Counted from the first letter of the stretch, positions 8,071 through 17,830 are shown. The stretch: 37,530 bases of DNA from Flavobacterium sp. (GCF_027482425.1 NZ_JAIXWA010000020.1:1-37530), one strand, 5' to 3'. Numbers and translations are program-made. The notes: generated from the sequence alone by a model not told the origin.

Positions 8071-8078
8071 CAAAAATA
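8071..8078 (-). promoter_or_regulatory. -7 promoter element for the sodium:solute symporter
   Basis: On the minus strand this reads TATTTTTG, 27 bp before the ATG at 8043. It directly abuts the TTG (8079-8081) of the divergent recR promoter. Confidence 0.5.
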
Positions 8079-8108
8079 TTGATGCCATTTTCAAATTATG
8101 TACTTTTG
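8079..8108 (+). promoter_or_regulatory. recR promoter (TTG-N19-TACTTTTG)
   Basis: TTG at 8079-8081 and TACTTTTG at 8101-8108 are separated by 19 bp, the expected Bacteroidota geometry. Only TCGT separates the -7 element from the recR ATG at 8113, so transcription is predicted to begin at or next to the start codon. Confidence 0.7.
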
Positions 8109-8112
8109 TCGT

Positions 8113-8733
8113 ATGGAATTTTCATCAAAGTTATTGGAGCAAGCCGTCAATGAAATGGCGCAATTGCCTGGGATAGGGAAACGAACGGCGTTGCGATTAG
8201 TATTGCATTTGTTGCGACAACCCCAGGAACAAACCCGCTTTTTGACCGAAGCTTTGACACAAATGCGGGAGCAGATGAAGTTTTGTTCGAGTTGCCACAC
8301 CCTTTCGGATGTTGAGGTGTGTTCGATTTGCAGTAATCCTTCGCGGAATCCTCACATCATTTGTGTGGTGGAAGATGTACGGGATGTCATGGCGATTGAA
8401 AATACCCAGCAGTTTAAAGGGATTTACCATGTATTGGGAGGTAAAATTTCCCCTATTGATGGGATTGGTCCGAGTCAGTTGCACATTACTTCCTTGGTTG
8501 AAAAAGTAAAGACAACTCCTGTGGAAGAAGTGATTTTTGCTTTGAGTTCCACGATGGAAGGCGATACGACCAATTTTTACATTTACAAGCAAATCCAAAA
8601 TACGGGTATAAAAACTTCGACTATTGCCCGTGGAATAGCGGTAGGGGATGAGTTAGAATATGCCGACGAAGTGACGCTGGGGCGCAGTATTTTACATCGA
8701 ATTCCTTTTGAAAATTCCCTCAAAAATAATTAG
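8113..8733 (+). CDS. recR: Recombination mediator protein RecR
   Basis: A 206-residue protein of normal RecR length and order. A helix-hairpin-helix segment ([17 protein letters not shown], about 18-34) is followed by a four-Cys zinc motif (Cys58, 61, 70, 73) and a Toprim domain starting at [14 protein letters not shown] (83-96), with [10 protein letters not shown] near 148-157. With RecO it loads RecA onto SSB-coated DNA in gap and break repair. An in-frame ATG at 8098 would add five residues, but it overlaps the promoter -7 element, so the ATG at 8113 is preferred. It lies directly before the polysaccharide promoter and is not part of that pathway. Confidence 0.95.
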   Translation: MEFSSKLLEQAVNEMAQLPGIGKRTALRLVLHLLRQPQEQTRFLTEALTQMREQMKFCSSCHTLSDVEVCSICSNPSRNPHIICVVEDVRDVMAIENTQQFKGIYHVLGGKISPIDGIGPSQLHITSLVEKVKTTPVEEVIFALSSTMEGDTTNFYIYKQIQNTGIKTSTIARGIAVGDELEYADEVTLGRSILHRIPFENSLKNN

Positions 8734-8753
8734 AGATTTCCCTATCTAGTCTT

Positions 8754-8782
8754 TTGATTTTACGATTGAAAAACTATCTTTG
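8754..8782 (+). promoter_or_regulatory. Promoter of the polysaccharide export/precursor operon
   Basis: TTG at 8754-8756 and TATCTTTG at 8775-8782 are separated by 18 bp, a near-ideal Bacteroidota promoter. The ATG of the wza-like gene is 18 bp further on. No terminator or equally good promoter was found among the seven genes that follow, so this probably drives 8801-17826. Confidence 0.75.
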
Positions 8783-8800
8783 TTGGCTAAAACAAAGTAG

Positions 8801-9595
8801 ATGAAAACCAAAATACTGTCGTTTTCCATAGTATTGTTATTCCTTGTTACCGCTTGTGTTCCCACACAGGACCTCATATACCTTCAAGACAAAAAAAATA
8901 CGACTACTTCCGCTGGGCAATCAGTTACCCAAAGCAACAAGCCATACCGTTTGCAGGTAAATGATGTAGTTTCGGTGCAAATCAAAGCATTAGTTGATGA
9001 GCGTTTGTTGGAAATTTTCAATACCGCTCCACCAAATCAGGCGAGTCAAACGGTTGAAACGCTTTATTTTAATGGCTATACAGTCGATGATCACGGAAAC
9101 ATTCGTATTCCGATTTTGGGGGAAGTGAATGTATTAGGTTATACGGTAGAGGAGGCACGCGCCAAAATTGAAACCCAATTGTTAGCGGATTATTTCAAAA
9201 AAGAAGCGCAATTGTTTGTCAATGTTAAGCTTGCGGGATTCCGTTACACAGTCAATGGTGAGGTCAATAATCCCGGTTCGAAGGTGTTGTACCAAGATCG
9301 CGTGAATGTGTTGGAAGCTTTGGCCAATTCGGGTGATATTACCATGACGGGTGATCGTAAAGAAGTGAAAGTTATTCGTCAGTTTCCGCATGGATTGGAG
9401 ACGTTCAGCATTGATTTGACCGATGCTGCGGCAGTATATTCTCCTGCTTTTTACTTGCAACCTAACGATTATATCTACGTCAAACCCTTGAAACAAAAAT
9501 CATGGGGATTTGGTGGTACGGGTCGCGAGACGTTAACTGTATTGATTACTGCGGCTTCTATGTTGTTGACGCTCACGCTGTTATTACGCAATTAA
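8801..9595 (+). CDS. wza: Wza-like polysaccharide export outer-membrane lipoprotein
   Basis: A 264-residue lipoprotein: lipobox LVTAC with Cys19, then the polysaccharide export domain (PYRLQVNDVVSVQI, GNIRIPILGEVNVLGYTVEEA) and an SLBB-like part (FRYTVNGEVNNPGSKVLYQDRVNVLEAL). A hydrophobic stretch at 243-262 ends the protein, shorter than in the E. coli Wza barrel-forming form. It should form the periplasmic/outer-membrane channel that passes finished polymer out of the cell, together with the Wzc-like kinase encoded 10 bp downstream. It is the first gene after the operon promoter. Confidence 0.9.
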   Translation: MKTKILSFSIVLLFLVTACVPTQDLIYLQDKKNTTTSAGQSVTQSNKPYRLQVNDVVSVQIKALVDERLLEIFNTAPPNQASQTVETLYFNGYTVDDHGNIRIPILGEVNVLGYTVEEARAKIETQLLADYFKKEAQLFVNVKLAGFRYTVNGEVNNPGSKVLYQDRVNVLEALANSGDITMTGDRKEVKVIRQFPHGLETFSIDLTDAAAVYSPAFYLQPNDYIYVKPLKQKSWGFGGTGRETLTVLITAASMLLTLTLLLRN

Positions 9596-9605
9596 ACGAA
9601 ATTCC

Positions 9606-12071
9606 ATGCTTGATATCAAAGATTTCTCCTTTTTTGAAAAACAAAATAGCTTCGATTTCAAAGCTTTCCTAATTAAGACAGGAAGTTATTGGAAGTGGTT
9701 TTTATTTGGATTGGGTTTTGCTTTATTTGTGGCGCATCAAATCAATGTCCGTAAACAAAAAATCTATGCTTTAGAAGCCACCTTGGCAGTGAAGGAACAA
9801 GAGAATCCACTGTTTATGAGCAACACCAATTTGATTTTCAATTGGGGGGGTACTTCTGATCAGGTGCAGCGTATTGCGAGTACCTTAAAATCCCGTTCCC
9901 ACAACGAATTGGTGGTTGACAAACTAGGGTTTTATATTGATTATCTTCAAGAAGACAAATATTATCAAAAAGACGTCTACGGTTCGGCACCTTTTGAAGT
10001 GAAATTAGACAAATCCAAAAACCAACTTTTAGGGATTCCCATTGAGATTCATTTTGTGTCGCCAACTGACTATGAAATCAATATTGCGGTAAAGGCTAAT
10101 TCGGTTCCGGTTATCAACTACAATACCAACATTATTGATGCGCAAGCCGTTCGTTCGGGTGATTTTCGTAAGCGCTGCAAAGTGGGACAGCCGCTTCGTT
10201 TGCCGTTTCTAAACTGGACATTGGACATCAAAGGAATGCCTGGAAATTACACGGGACAGAAATTTATCATTCGGATGAATTCGTTTGATAATGTGGTCAG
10301 TATGTACCGTAATGTTCGTGTGGTTATTGATGAAAAAGCAGGCTCGATTATTCGTATATCACTGCAAGGAACCAATAAGGCCCGTATTGTTGACTATTTG
10401 AACGAAAGTGTTCAGATGTTGAAAAAGAAGCAATTGGAAAGCAAAAACTTGTTTGCTGAAAATACCATCAAGTACATTGATACCACCTTGGCATTGATGG
10501 AGGACAATTTAAAATCAGCCAACAATGATTTAAAGGATTTTAGCAAGGGTCGTAACGTTGTAGAGATTGAAAAACGTGGTGAAACTTACCAAGCGCAAAT
10601 CCAAGATTTAGATTTGATAAAGGACGGAATTGACCGTAAAATCAACTACTACAATGTGTTGAACAATTATTTGCGCAACAGCAATGATTACTCCAAATTG
10701 CCTGCTCCTTCGGTAGCCGGTATAGACGACCCCAATATCATCAAAAATGTAGCGCAACTCATTGATTTGTCAGTACGCCGTTCGGAGATGACGTACTCCG
10801 TAAAAAGTGCTTTGATGTACAACAATATTGACAACGAAATTTCAGCAGTGAAGCGGGTTTTGTTGGAGAATATTGTAGCCGCCAAATCGGCAATTCAATA
10901 TGAGTCAGCGCAGGTGAACCGTAAAATTCGAGAGTCGGAAAACAAAATTGAAAGTTTACCCGAGGACAGTCAAGATTACTTGCGAATCACCCGTAAGTTC
11001 AATTTGAGCAATAGTGTTATCGATGCCTATTTACAAAAACGTAATGAAGCACAAATTGTCAAAGCGGCCAATTTATCGGATGTAGAGTTTATCGATCCAG
11101 CAAAAGACATTGGAGGCGGATTAATCGGACCTAGGACAGGAGTAAACTATGTGATCGCTATTTTTGCAGGTTTGTTGATTCCTTTATTGGTGGTTTTTTT
11201 GATATTTTTCATCAACAATTCCATCCAAAATGCCGAGGATATTAGTTCTTTGACCAATATCCCCTTAATTGGGGTGATTGGGGTGAAATACACCTCATCG
11301 AATTTAGCCGTTTTTGAAAAACCCAAATCGGCACTCTCGGAATCCTTTAGGGCACTCCGTTCTTCGCTTCAATTTTTATACAAAAAGCAGAAGAAAGAGG
11401 GCAGTAAGACACTTATGTTGACTTCTTCGGTGTCGGGTGAAGGGAAAACATTCTGCTCTATCAATATCGCAACCGTATTTGCCATTAGTGAGAAAAAAAC
11501 GGTTATTGTCGGATTGGATTTGCGTAAGCCTAAAATTTTTGACGATTTTAATTTAAAAAATAAAATAGGGGTCGTCAACTATTTAATTGGTCAAAATTCA
11601 CTCGATGAAATTACTCAAAGTACCAAGATTCCGTATTTGGATGTGATTACTTCGGGGCCAATTCCGCCCAATCCTTCGGAGTTGATTATGGGAGAGACCA
11701 TGCGGGAGTTTATGGAAGAATTGAAGCGTCGCTATGATTATGTGATTTTGGACACGCCTCCCGTTGGATTGGTCACCGATGCTGTAGAATTGGCACCTTT
11801 TGCCGATGTGACCTTGTATATTATGCGTCAAAATTTCACCAAAAAAGAAATGGTACAACTCATTAATACTCGTGTGCAACGCGATGAATTGTCGAATGTG
11901 AGTATTGTTTTAAATGGTTTTGAAAATAAAGCGCGTTACGGAACAGGGTATGGATACGGGTACGGTTACGGGTACGGGTATGGCAATTACGCCAACGGCT
12001 ATCACGAAGATGATCGTCCCAAAAACCTGTTTGAAAAAATAAAAGAAACCCTTTTTAAGTGTAAAAAATAA
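9606..12071 (+). CDS. wzc: Wzc-like polysaccharide co-polymerase / tyrosine kinase
   Basis: An 821-residue inner-membrane BY-kinase. It has a first membrane segment near 26-44, a long periplasmic Wzz/GNVR region rich in helices, a second membrane segment near 514-535, and a cytoplasmic CpsD/CapB-type ATPase. That ATPase shows Walker A SSVSGEGKTF (about 606-615), Walker A' VIVGLDLRKPK (about 632-642) and Walker B YVILDTPPVG (about 711-720). The tail holds nine tyrosines between 778 and 799, including six Gly-Tyr pairs in a row (781-792). This is the autophosphorylated cluster that controls chain length and export in the family. It lies between wza and the sugar-precursor genes. Confidence 0.93.
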   Translation: MLDIKDFSFFEKQNSFDFKAFLIKTGSYWKWFLFGLGFALFVAHQINVRKQKIYALEATLAVKEQENPLFMSNTNLIFNWGGTSDQVQRIASTLKSRSHNELVVDKLGFYIDYLQEDKYYQKDVYGSAPFEVKLDKSKNQLLGIPIEIHFVSPTDYEINIAVKANSVPVINYNTNIIDAQAVRSGDFRKRCKVGQPLRLPFLNWTLDIKGMPGNYTGQKFIIRMNSFDNVVSMYRNVRVVIDEKAGSIIRISLQGTNKARIVDYLNESVQMLKKKQLESKNLFAENTIKYIDTTLALMEDNLKSANNDLKDFSKGRNVVEIEKRGETYQAQIQDLDLIKDGIDRKINYYNVLNNYLRNSNDYSKLPAPSVAGIDDPNIIKNVAQLIDLSVRRSEMTYSVKSALMYNNIDNEISAVKRVLLENIVAAKSAIQYESAQVNRKIRESENKIESLPEDSQDYLRITRKFNLSNSVIDAYLQKRNEAQIVKAANLSDVEFIDPAKDIGGGLIGPRTGVNYVIAIFAGLLIPLLVVFLIFFINNSIQNAEDISSLTNIPLIGVIGVKYTSSNLAVFEKPKSALSESFRALRSSLQFLYKKQKKEGSKTLMLTSSVSGEGKTFCSINIATVFAISEKKTVIVGLDLRKPKIFDDFNLKNKIGVVNYLIGQNSLDEITQSTKIPYLDVITSGPIPPNPSELIMGETMREFMEELKRRYDYVILDTPPVGLVTDAVELAPFADVTLYIMRQNFTKKEMVQLINTRVQRDELSNVSIVLNGFENKARYGTGYGYGYGYGYGYGNYANGYHEDDRPKNLFEKIKETLFKCKK

Positions 12072-12083
12072 CGCATCAAATTT

Positions 12084-13052
12084 ATGCAAACCCTCGTCAT
12101 TACCGGTGCGGCCGGATTTATTGGTTCCAATTTGACGGCTCATTTTTTGGAGCAAGGCTTATACGTGGTGGGTTTGGATAACTTTGCTACGGGACATCGA
12201 CGTAATATTGAACCGTTTTTATCTCATCCAAAGTTTACGTTTCATGAAGGGGATATCCGCGATTTAGAAACGTGTCATCGTGTCACGAAAGGGGCAACCT
12301 ATGTTTTACACCAAGCTGCTTTGGGTTCGGTTCCCCGTTCCATCAATGACCCAATAACCTCCAATGAAGTCAATGTTTCTGGTTTTTTGAATATGTTAGT
12401 GGCTTCTCGTGATGCGGGTGTGAAACGCTTTGTGTATGCGGCGAGTTCATCGACTTACGGCGATTCGGCATCCTTGCCGAAAGTGGAAGACGTGATAGGT
12501 AAACCCTTGTCACCCTATGCGATTACTAAGTATGTCAACGAATTGTATGCGTCGATTTTTTCCTCAACCTATGGGTTGGAAACCATTGGGTTGCGGTATT
12601 TCAATGTGTTTGGGCGGCGCCAAGACCCTGATGGAGCCTATGCAGCAGTGATTCCGAAATTTGTCAAGTTATTGATGCAAAAACAATCGCCGGTGATTAA
12701 TGGCGATGGCACCTATTCTCGTGATTTCACCTATATTGATAATGTGATACAAATGAATGCTTTGGCATTGTCGGCGAACCAACCCGAAGCGCTGAACACG
12801 GTGTATAATACTGCGGTTGGGGATCAAATTTCGCTCAATGAAATGGTTCATTTGCTCAAAAAATATTTATCTCGTTATGATGCTTCCATTGCTGAAGTTC
12901 CTATCGTATACGGACCCCAGCGCGTGGGTGATATTCCGCATTCCAAAGCGAGTATTGCCAAAGCGCAACAATTGTTAGGCTATCAACCCCAATACAACTT
13001 TGCGGCAGGTTTGGAAGAAGCTGTGGCTTGGTATTGGGATAATTTAAAATAA
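12084..13052 (+). CDS. wbpP: UDP-N-acetylglucosamine 4-epimerase (WbpP/TviC type)
   Basis: A 322-residue extended short-chain dehydrogenase. NAD-binding GAAGFIGS is at 8-15, AASSSTYGD at 119-127, and the catalytic YAITK pair is Tyr145/Lys149. The segments LGSVPRSINDPIT, NVFGRRQDPDGAYAAVIPK and SRDFTYIDNVIQMN are close to those of WbpP and TviC, which interconvert UDP-GlcNAc and UDP-GalNAc and act on the uronic acid forms. The WbpO/TviB-type dehydrogenase two genes downstream completes a route to UDP-GalNAcA. The start ATG at 12084 follows the wzc stop by 12 bp. Confidence 0.88.
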   Translation: MQTLVITGAAGFIGSNLTAHFLEQGLYVVGLDNFATGHRRNIEPFLSHPKFTFHEGDIRDLETCHRVTKGATYVLHQAALGSVPRSINDPITSNEVNVSGFLNMLVASRDAGVKRFVYAASSSTYGDSASLPKVEDVIGKPLSPYAITKYVNELYASIFSSTYGLETIGLRYFNVFGRRQDPDGAYAAVIPKFVKLLMQKQSPVINGDGTYSRDFTYIDNVIQMNALALSANQPEALNTVYNTAVGDQISLNEMVHLLKKYLSRYDASIAEVPIVYGPQRVGDIPHSKASIAKAQQLLGYQPQYNFAAGLEEAVAWYWDNLK

Positions 13053-13058
13053 ATACAT

Positions 13059-14450
13059 ATGAAAATATCTCATATCTGTTGTATCGGAGCGGGTTATGTA
13101 GGTGGTCCCACGATGGCTGTCATTGCCAATAAATGTCCGCATATTAAAGTGACCGTGGTCGACTTGAATGCCGAACGCATTGCCCGTTGGAACGATGAAA
13201 ATGTTGAAAATATTCCGGTATACGAACCTGGATTGAGTGCTATTGTAGCGGATTCAAGGGGTAAGAATTTATTTTTCTCAACCGAAGTAGACAAAGCCAT
13301 TGCTGAAGCGCAAATGATTTTTATATCGGTAAATACGCCGACTAAAACTTATGGTACAGGGAGAGGAATGGCAGCTGATTTGAAGTACATCGAATTGTGT
13401 GCTCGACAAATTGCACGCGTAGCGACTACCGATAAGATTGTGGTCGAAAAATCAACCTTGCCGGTTCGAACTGCTGAAGCCTTGAAAAGCATTTTGGACA
13501 ATACGGGTAATGGGGTTCAGTATCAAATTCTTTCCAATCCTGAGTTTTTAGCAGAAGGGACGGCCGTTGAAGATTTATTGTCTCCCGATCGTGTATTGAT
13601 TGGAGGGGGACCCGATGAAGCCGGACAAAAAGCCATTCAAGCTTTGGTCGATATATATGCCAATTGGGTACCCAAAGAGCGTATATTAACCACCAATGTA
13701 TGGTCGTCGGAATTGTCGAAGTTGACTGCCAATGCTTTCTTAGCCCAGCGCGTTTCTTCGATCAATGCCATTTCGGAATTGTGTGAAAAAACAGGCGCCA
13801 ATGTCAATGAAGTCGCTCGAGCAATTGGAATGGATAGCCGAATCGGGTCGAAGTTTTTGAAAGCCTCTGTCGGATTTGGCGGGTCGTGTTTTCAAAAAGA
13901 TATTTTGAATTTAGTCTACATCGCCAAATCCTATGGATTGCAAGAAGTTGCCGATTATTGGGAGCAAGTAATTCAATTGAATGACCACCAGAAAAATCGT
14001 TTTGCACGCAATATCGTAAGTACATTATACAATACCATTTCAGGAAAAAAGATTGCCTTTTTGGGATGGGCGTTTAAAAAAGACACCAACGATACCCGAG
14101 AGTCGGCTGCTATTTATGTGGCTGATGCCTTGATGCAAGAACAAGCGCTTATTGCTGTATACGATCCCAAAGTGGAACACCCTCAAGTACTCTCGGATTT
14201 GAATTACTTGGAAACTCGTGATGCGGCTTCCAATGCCGCATTGGTTACTTCATTTTCCGATCCTTATTCGGCATGTCATGAGGCGCATGCTATTGCGATT
14301 ATGACCGAATGGGATGAATTTAAAGCGTATGATTGGCAAAAAATTTACGATTCCATGTTAAAACCCGCTTTCATTTTTGACGGTCGAAATATTTTAGAAG
14401 CCGAGGCGATGCGCGCGATTGGTTTCCATTATCAAGGAATAGGTTCGTGA
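13059..14450 (+). CDS. ugd: UDP-glucose 6-dehydrogenase (eukaryote-like long form)
   Basis: A 463-residue enzyme that oxidises UDP-glucose twice to UDP-glucuronate. The NAD-binding [14 protein letters not shown] is at the N-terminus, [12 protein letters not shown] at 129-140, [11 protein letters not shown] at 159-169, the catalytic Cys277 in [12 protein letters not shown], and [17 protein letters not shown] in the C-terminal domain. Length and segments such as YEPGLSAIV and CARQIARVA fit the animal-type UGDH group, which also occurs in Bacteroidota, rather than the shorter E. coli type. Its product can feed the UDP-glucuronate 4-epimerase at 16801. Gaps to both neighbours are 6-10 bp. Confidence 0.92.
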   Translation: MKISHICCIGAGYVGGPTMAVIANKCPHIKVTVVDLNAERIARWNDENVENIPVYEPGLSAIVADSRGKNLFFSTEVDKAIAEAQMIFISVNTPTKTYGTGRGMAADLKYIELCARQIARVATTDKIVVEKSTLPVRTAEALKSILDNTGNGVQYQILSNPEFLAEGTAVEDLLSPDRVLIGGGPDEAGQKAIQALVDIYANWVPKERILTTNVWSSELSKLTANAFLAQRVSSINAISELCEKTGANVNEVARAIGMDSRIGSKFLKASVGFGGSCFQKDILNLVYIAKSYGLQEVADYWEQVIQLNDHQKNRFARNIVSTLYNTISGKKIAFLGWAFKKDTNDTRESAAIYVADALMQEQALIAVYDPKVEHPQVLSDLNYLETRDAASNAALVTSFSDPYSACHEAHAIAIMTEWDEFKAYDWQKIYDSMLKPAFIFDGRNILEAEAMRAIGFHYQGIGS

Positions 14451-14460
14451 AACATATACT

Positions 14461-15738
14461 ATGGATATAAAAATAGCAGTTATCGGATTGGGGTATGTAG
14501 GATTGCCTTTGGCGCGTTTGTTTGCCACAAAGTATCCAGTCGTAGGATTTGATATCAATCAGCAACGGGTTTCCGAATTGAATTCGGGACACGATAGTAC
14601 CTTGGAGGTGTCCTCCGACTTGCTTCAGCAGGTATTGGTGTCGAAGCATACCGAGTCCACAGGGTTGCTATGTGCTTCCAATTTGGAGGCCATTCGCAAC
14701 TGTAATTATTACATTGTTACGGTTCCAACCCCTGTCGATAAAAATAACCGTCCTGATTTAACACCCTTGTACAAATCGAGTGAAACGGTAGGGAAGGTAT
14801 TGAAAAAAGGCGATATCGTAGTGTATGAATCTACCGTATATCCTGGATTAACCGAAGAGGAATGCGTACCGGTTTTGGAGCGGGTGAGCGGTTTGAAATT
14901 CAATGTAGATTTTTTTGCTGGCTACTCTCCCGAACGTATCAATCCCGGAGATAAGGAGCATACCGTTGAAAAAATCCTAAAAATAACTTCGGGTTCAACC
15001 CCCGAAATTGGACAAAAAGTGGATGCTTTGTACCGTTCTGTCATCACAGCAGGTACCCATTTAGCGCCTTGTATTAAAGTGGCTGAGGCAGCCAAAGTAA
15101 TTGAAAATGCACAGCGTGATATCAATATAGCTTTTGTCAATGAATTGGCGAAGATTTTTAACTTACTTGATATCGATACCCATGCAGTTTTGGCTGCTGC
15201 GGGAACAAAATGGAACTTTTTACCCTTCAAGCCCGGTTTGGTTGGGGGACATTGTATCGGAGTCGATCCGTATTATTTGGCGCAAAAAGCCCAAGAGACA
15301 GGGTATCATCCTGAAATCATTTTAGCAGGACGACGTTTGAATGATAGCATGGGCGAATATGTCGCGTCGCGGATTATAAAATTGATGATTAAAAAAGGGA
15401 TTTCGGTCGATCATTCGTCGCTTTTGCTTTTGGGAATAACGTTCAAAGAAAACTGTCCCGATGTGCGAAATACCAAGATTGTTGATGTGGTGCATGCCTT
15501 AACCGATTATGGAATTCAGGTAACTATTTATGATCCTTGGGCCAATCCCGAGGAAGTAAAGCATGAATATGGATTGACGACCACTACTACTTTGCCCACT
15601 ACTACTTTTGATGCCGTGGTTTTGGGCGTTGCGCATCAAGAATTTTTACAACTGGATTTGGCTGGGTTACGAAATCCGAAGTCAATAGTTTATGATGTTA
15701 AAGGCGTTCTTCCCTATGCGGTGGACGGAAAATTATAA
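14461..15738 (+). CDS. UDP-N-acetylhexosamine dehydrogenase (WbpO/TviB type)
   Basis: A 425-residue nucleotide-sugar dehydrogenase. It has N-terminal GLGYVGLPLARLF (9-21), TVPTPVD (87-93), YESTVYPGLTEEECVP (122-137), YSPERINPGDKEHT (155-168), the catalytic Cys265 in LVGGHCIGVDPYYLA and a C-terminal GITFKENCPDVRNTK. The last three are typical of the UDP-GalNAc/UDP-GlcNAc dehydrogenases WbpO, TviB and VipA. With the WbpP-type epimerase it should give UDP-GalNAcA; the order of epimerisation and oxidation cannot be told from sequence. A WecC-type UDP-ManNAc dehydrogenase is a less likely alternative, since no 2-epimerase is seen. Confidence 0.85.
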   Translation: MDIKIAVIGLGYVGLPLARLFATKYPVVGFDINQQRVSELNSGHDSTLEVSSDLLQQVLVSKHTESTGLLCASNLEAIRNCNYYIVTVPTPVDKNNRPDLTPLYKSSETVGKVLKKGDIVVYESTVYPGLTEEECVPVLERVSGLKFNVDFFAGYSPERINPGDKEHTVEKILKITSGSTPEIGQKVDALYRSVITAGTHLAPCIKVAEAAKVIENAQRDINIAFVNELAKIFNLLDIDTHAVLAAAGTKWNFLPFKPGLVGGHCIGVDPYYLAQKAQETGYHPEIILAGRRLNDSMGEYVASRIIKLMIKKGISVDHSSLLLLGITFKENCPDVRNTKIVDVVHALTDYGIQVTIYDPWANPEEVKHEYGLTTTTTLPTTTFDAVVLGVAHQEFLQLDLAGLRNPKSIVYDVKGVLPYAVDGKL

Positions 15739-15741
15739 GGT

Positions 15742-16788
15742 ATGAAAAAAATATTGATTACCGGAGGTGCTGGGTTTATAGGTTCGCATGTGGTTCGACG
15801 CATGGTGACCCGTTACCCAAATTATCATATTTTCAATTTGGATGCCCTTACCTATGCAGGGAACTTAGAGAATATCGCCGATGTAGAAAAACTTCCCAAT
15901 TATACGTTTGTTAAAGGCGATATCACTGACGCCCATTTTATCGATTCTCTTTTTAAAACGCACGCTTTTGAGGGGGTTATCCATTTGGCCGCTGAGTCAC
16001 ATGTTGATCGTTCGATTACTGATCCATTGGCTTTTGTGCGTACCAATGTTTTGGGAACTATGAATTTGTTGAATGCGGCTAAAACCGCTTGGCAAGGGCA
16101 GTTTGAAGGCAAGCGTTTCTACCATATTTCAACCGATGAGGTCTATGGAACCTTGGGTGCAACGGGTTTGTTTACTGAAGAAACCCCTTATGATCCGAAC
16201 TCACCGTATTCTGCCTCCAAAGCTAGTTCCGATCATTTTGTGCGCGCTTATGGGGAAACCTATGGATTGCCCTATGTGTTGACCAATTGTTCAAATAATT
16301 ACGGACCCAATCATTTTCCTGAGAAATTGATTCCGCTATGCATTCACAATATAATTCAAGAAAAACCATTGCCGATTTATGGGGATGGAAAATATACTCG
16401 GGATTGGTTATATGTCATCGACCATGCGATAGCCATTGATTTGGTATTCCATGAAGGGAAAAATCATGAAACCTATAATATTGGTGGATTTAATGAATGG
16501 CAAAACATCGACTTAGTGCGTTTGTTATGTCAAATTATGGACCGTAAATTAGGACGTGACGTTGGGACTTCTGAGGGGCTTATTACCTTTGTGAAAGATC
16601 GTCCCGGGCACGATTTGCGGTACGCTATTGATGCTGGAAAAATCAATCGTGAGTTGGGTTGGTCGCCTTCTGTTACTTTTGAAGAAGGGTTGGAGCAAAC
16701 CGTCGATTGGTATTTGCAGAACTCCCAATGGTTGCAGAATGTTACTTCTGGGGCTTATCGTGAATATTACGAAAAACAATATCAATAA
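15742..16788 (+). CDS. rmlB: dTDP-glucose 4,6-dehydratase RmlB
   Basis: A 348-residue extended SDR. GGAGFIGSHVV at 8-18, HLAAESHVDRSI at 81-92, STDEVYG at 130-136 (the catalytic Thr-Asp-Glu), YSASK with Tyr156/Lys160 and NNYGPNHFPEKLIP are diagnostic. It turns dTDP-glucose into dTDP-4-keto-6-deoxyglucose. RmlA, which makes the substrate, and RmlC/RmlD, needed for rhamnose, are not in this window. The WecE-like aminotransferase at 20754 can use this product, so 4-amino-4,6-dideoxygalactose rather than rhamnose may be its end use here. Only 3 bp separate it from the upstream dehydrogenase. Confidence 0.94.
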   Translation: MKKILITGGAGFIGSHVVRRMVTRYPNYHIFNLDALTYAGNLENIADVEKLPNYTFVKGDITDAHFIDSLFKTHAFEGVIHLAAESHVDRSITDPLAFVRTNVLGTMNLLNAAKTAWQGQFEGKRFYHISTDEVYGTLGATGLFTEETPYDPNSPYSASKASSDHFVRAYGETYGLPYVLTNCSNNYGPNHFPEKLIPLCIHNIIQEKPLPIYGDGKYTRDWLYVIDHAIAIDLVFHEGKNHETYNIGGFNEWQNIDLVRLLCQIMDRKLGRDVGTSEGLITFVKDRPGHDLRYAIDAGKINRELGWSPSVTFEEGLEQTVDWYLQNSQWLQNVTSGAYREYYEKQYQ

Positions 16789-16800
16789 TTTTAGCGAGTC

Positions 16801-17826
16801 ATGCGTATATTGGTCACCGGAGCGGCGGGATTTATCGGATTCCATTTTTGTGAACTCTTACTTCAAAAGGGGTACACCGTTGTGGGTATGGATAACTTGA
16901 ATTCGTATTATCCTGTTTCTTTAAAAAAAGATCGTTTGGCTGTTCTAGGGATTACTCCTTCTGAATTTCATACGGGTATTCCTATTATTAGTGCTAGCTA
17001 TGGCGACCGTTTTCAGTTTGTTTTACTCGATTTGGAAGACCGACACGGCATGGACGCTTTGTTTGTGCGCTTTTCATTTGATTTAGTATGTAATCTAGCC
17101 GCTCAAGCGGGTGTTCGGTATAGTTTGGAACAGCCGTTTACTTATCTTGACAGTAATGTCACAGGTTTTTTAAATGTTTTGGAATGCTGTCGCCACCATC
17201 AAGTGAAGAAATTGATTTATGCTAGCAGTTCAAGCGTTTACGGTCTCAATGAACACATCCCTTTTTCAGTGAATGATACGGTAGACCACCCTATAAGTTT
17301 GTATGCGGCCACCAAGAAATCCAATGAGCTAATGGCACATACGTATAGCCATTTGTTTGGGATCACCACCATAGGTTTGCGTTTCTTTACGGTGTACGGT
17401 CCGTGGGGTCGTCCCGATATGGCTTTGTTCTTGTTTACGGATGCCATTTTCAATCATAAACCAATTGACGTTTTCAACCATGGAGAATTATCGCGTGATT
17501 TTACTTACGTCGATGATATTACCCAAGGGATGGAAGCCATCGTGGCAGCCTTAGCCTCGGGTGCCTACACTAAGACTTATGGGTTATATAATATTGGCAA
17601 TAGCAAGCCGGTTCGTTTGTTGGACTTCATTGAAGCCATCGAACGGCATACGGGTATTAAAGCCCAGAAAAACTGGCTTCCCATGCAGCCTGGCGACGTG
17701 GCTCAAACCTGGGCGGATGTCTCCGAATTGCAACGCGATTTCCACTACCAGCCTCAAACCGATTTAGACAAAGGCGTAAAAGCTTTTGTGGATTGGTATA
17801 AGGCGTATTATAGGATTAGTGATTAG
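16801..17826 (+). CDS. UDP-glucuronate 4-epimerase (CapI/LspL family)
   Basis: A 341-residue extended SDR with GAAGFIGFHFCELL near the N-terminus, LAAQAGVRYSLE at 99-110, YASSSSVYG at 140-148, Tyr168/Lys172 in LYAATKKSNELMAH and the family-specific VYGPWGRPDMALF at 198-210. It should convert UDP-GlcA, from the ugd product, to UDP-GalA. It is the last gene before the large repeat-filled gap and so probably the last member of the first transcription unit. A C-rich/G-rich hairpin follows the stop by about 4 bp. Confidence 0.92.
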   Translation: MRILVTGAAGFIGFHFCELLLQKGYTVVGMDNLNSYYPVSLKKDRLAVLGITPSEFHTGIPIISASYGDRFQFVLLDLEDRHGMDALFVRFSFDLVCNLAAQAGVRYSLEQPFTYLDSNVTGFLNVLECCRHHQVKKLIYASSSSVYGLNEHIPFSVNDTVDHPISLYAATKKSNELMAHTYSHLFGITTIGLRFFTVYGPWGRPDMALFLFTDAIFNHKPIDVFNHGELSRDFTYVDDITQGMEAIVAALASGAYTKTYGLYNIGNSKPVRLLDFIEAIERHTGIKAQKNWLPMQPGDVAQTWADVSELQRDFHYQPQTDLDKGVKAFVDWYKAYYRISD

Positions 17827-17830
17827 TAAG

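Noticed and set aside
8044..8094. N-terminal extension of the sodium:solute symporter to ATG 8094
   Set aside because: The extension contains a minus-strand -7 promoter element and is unlike SSS N-termini; ATG 8043 fits better.
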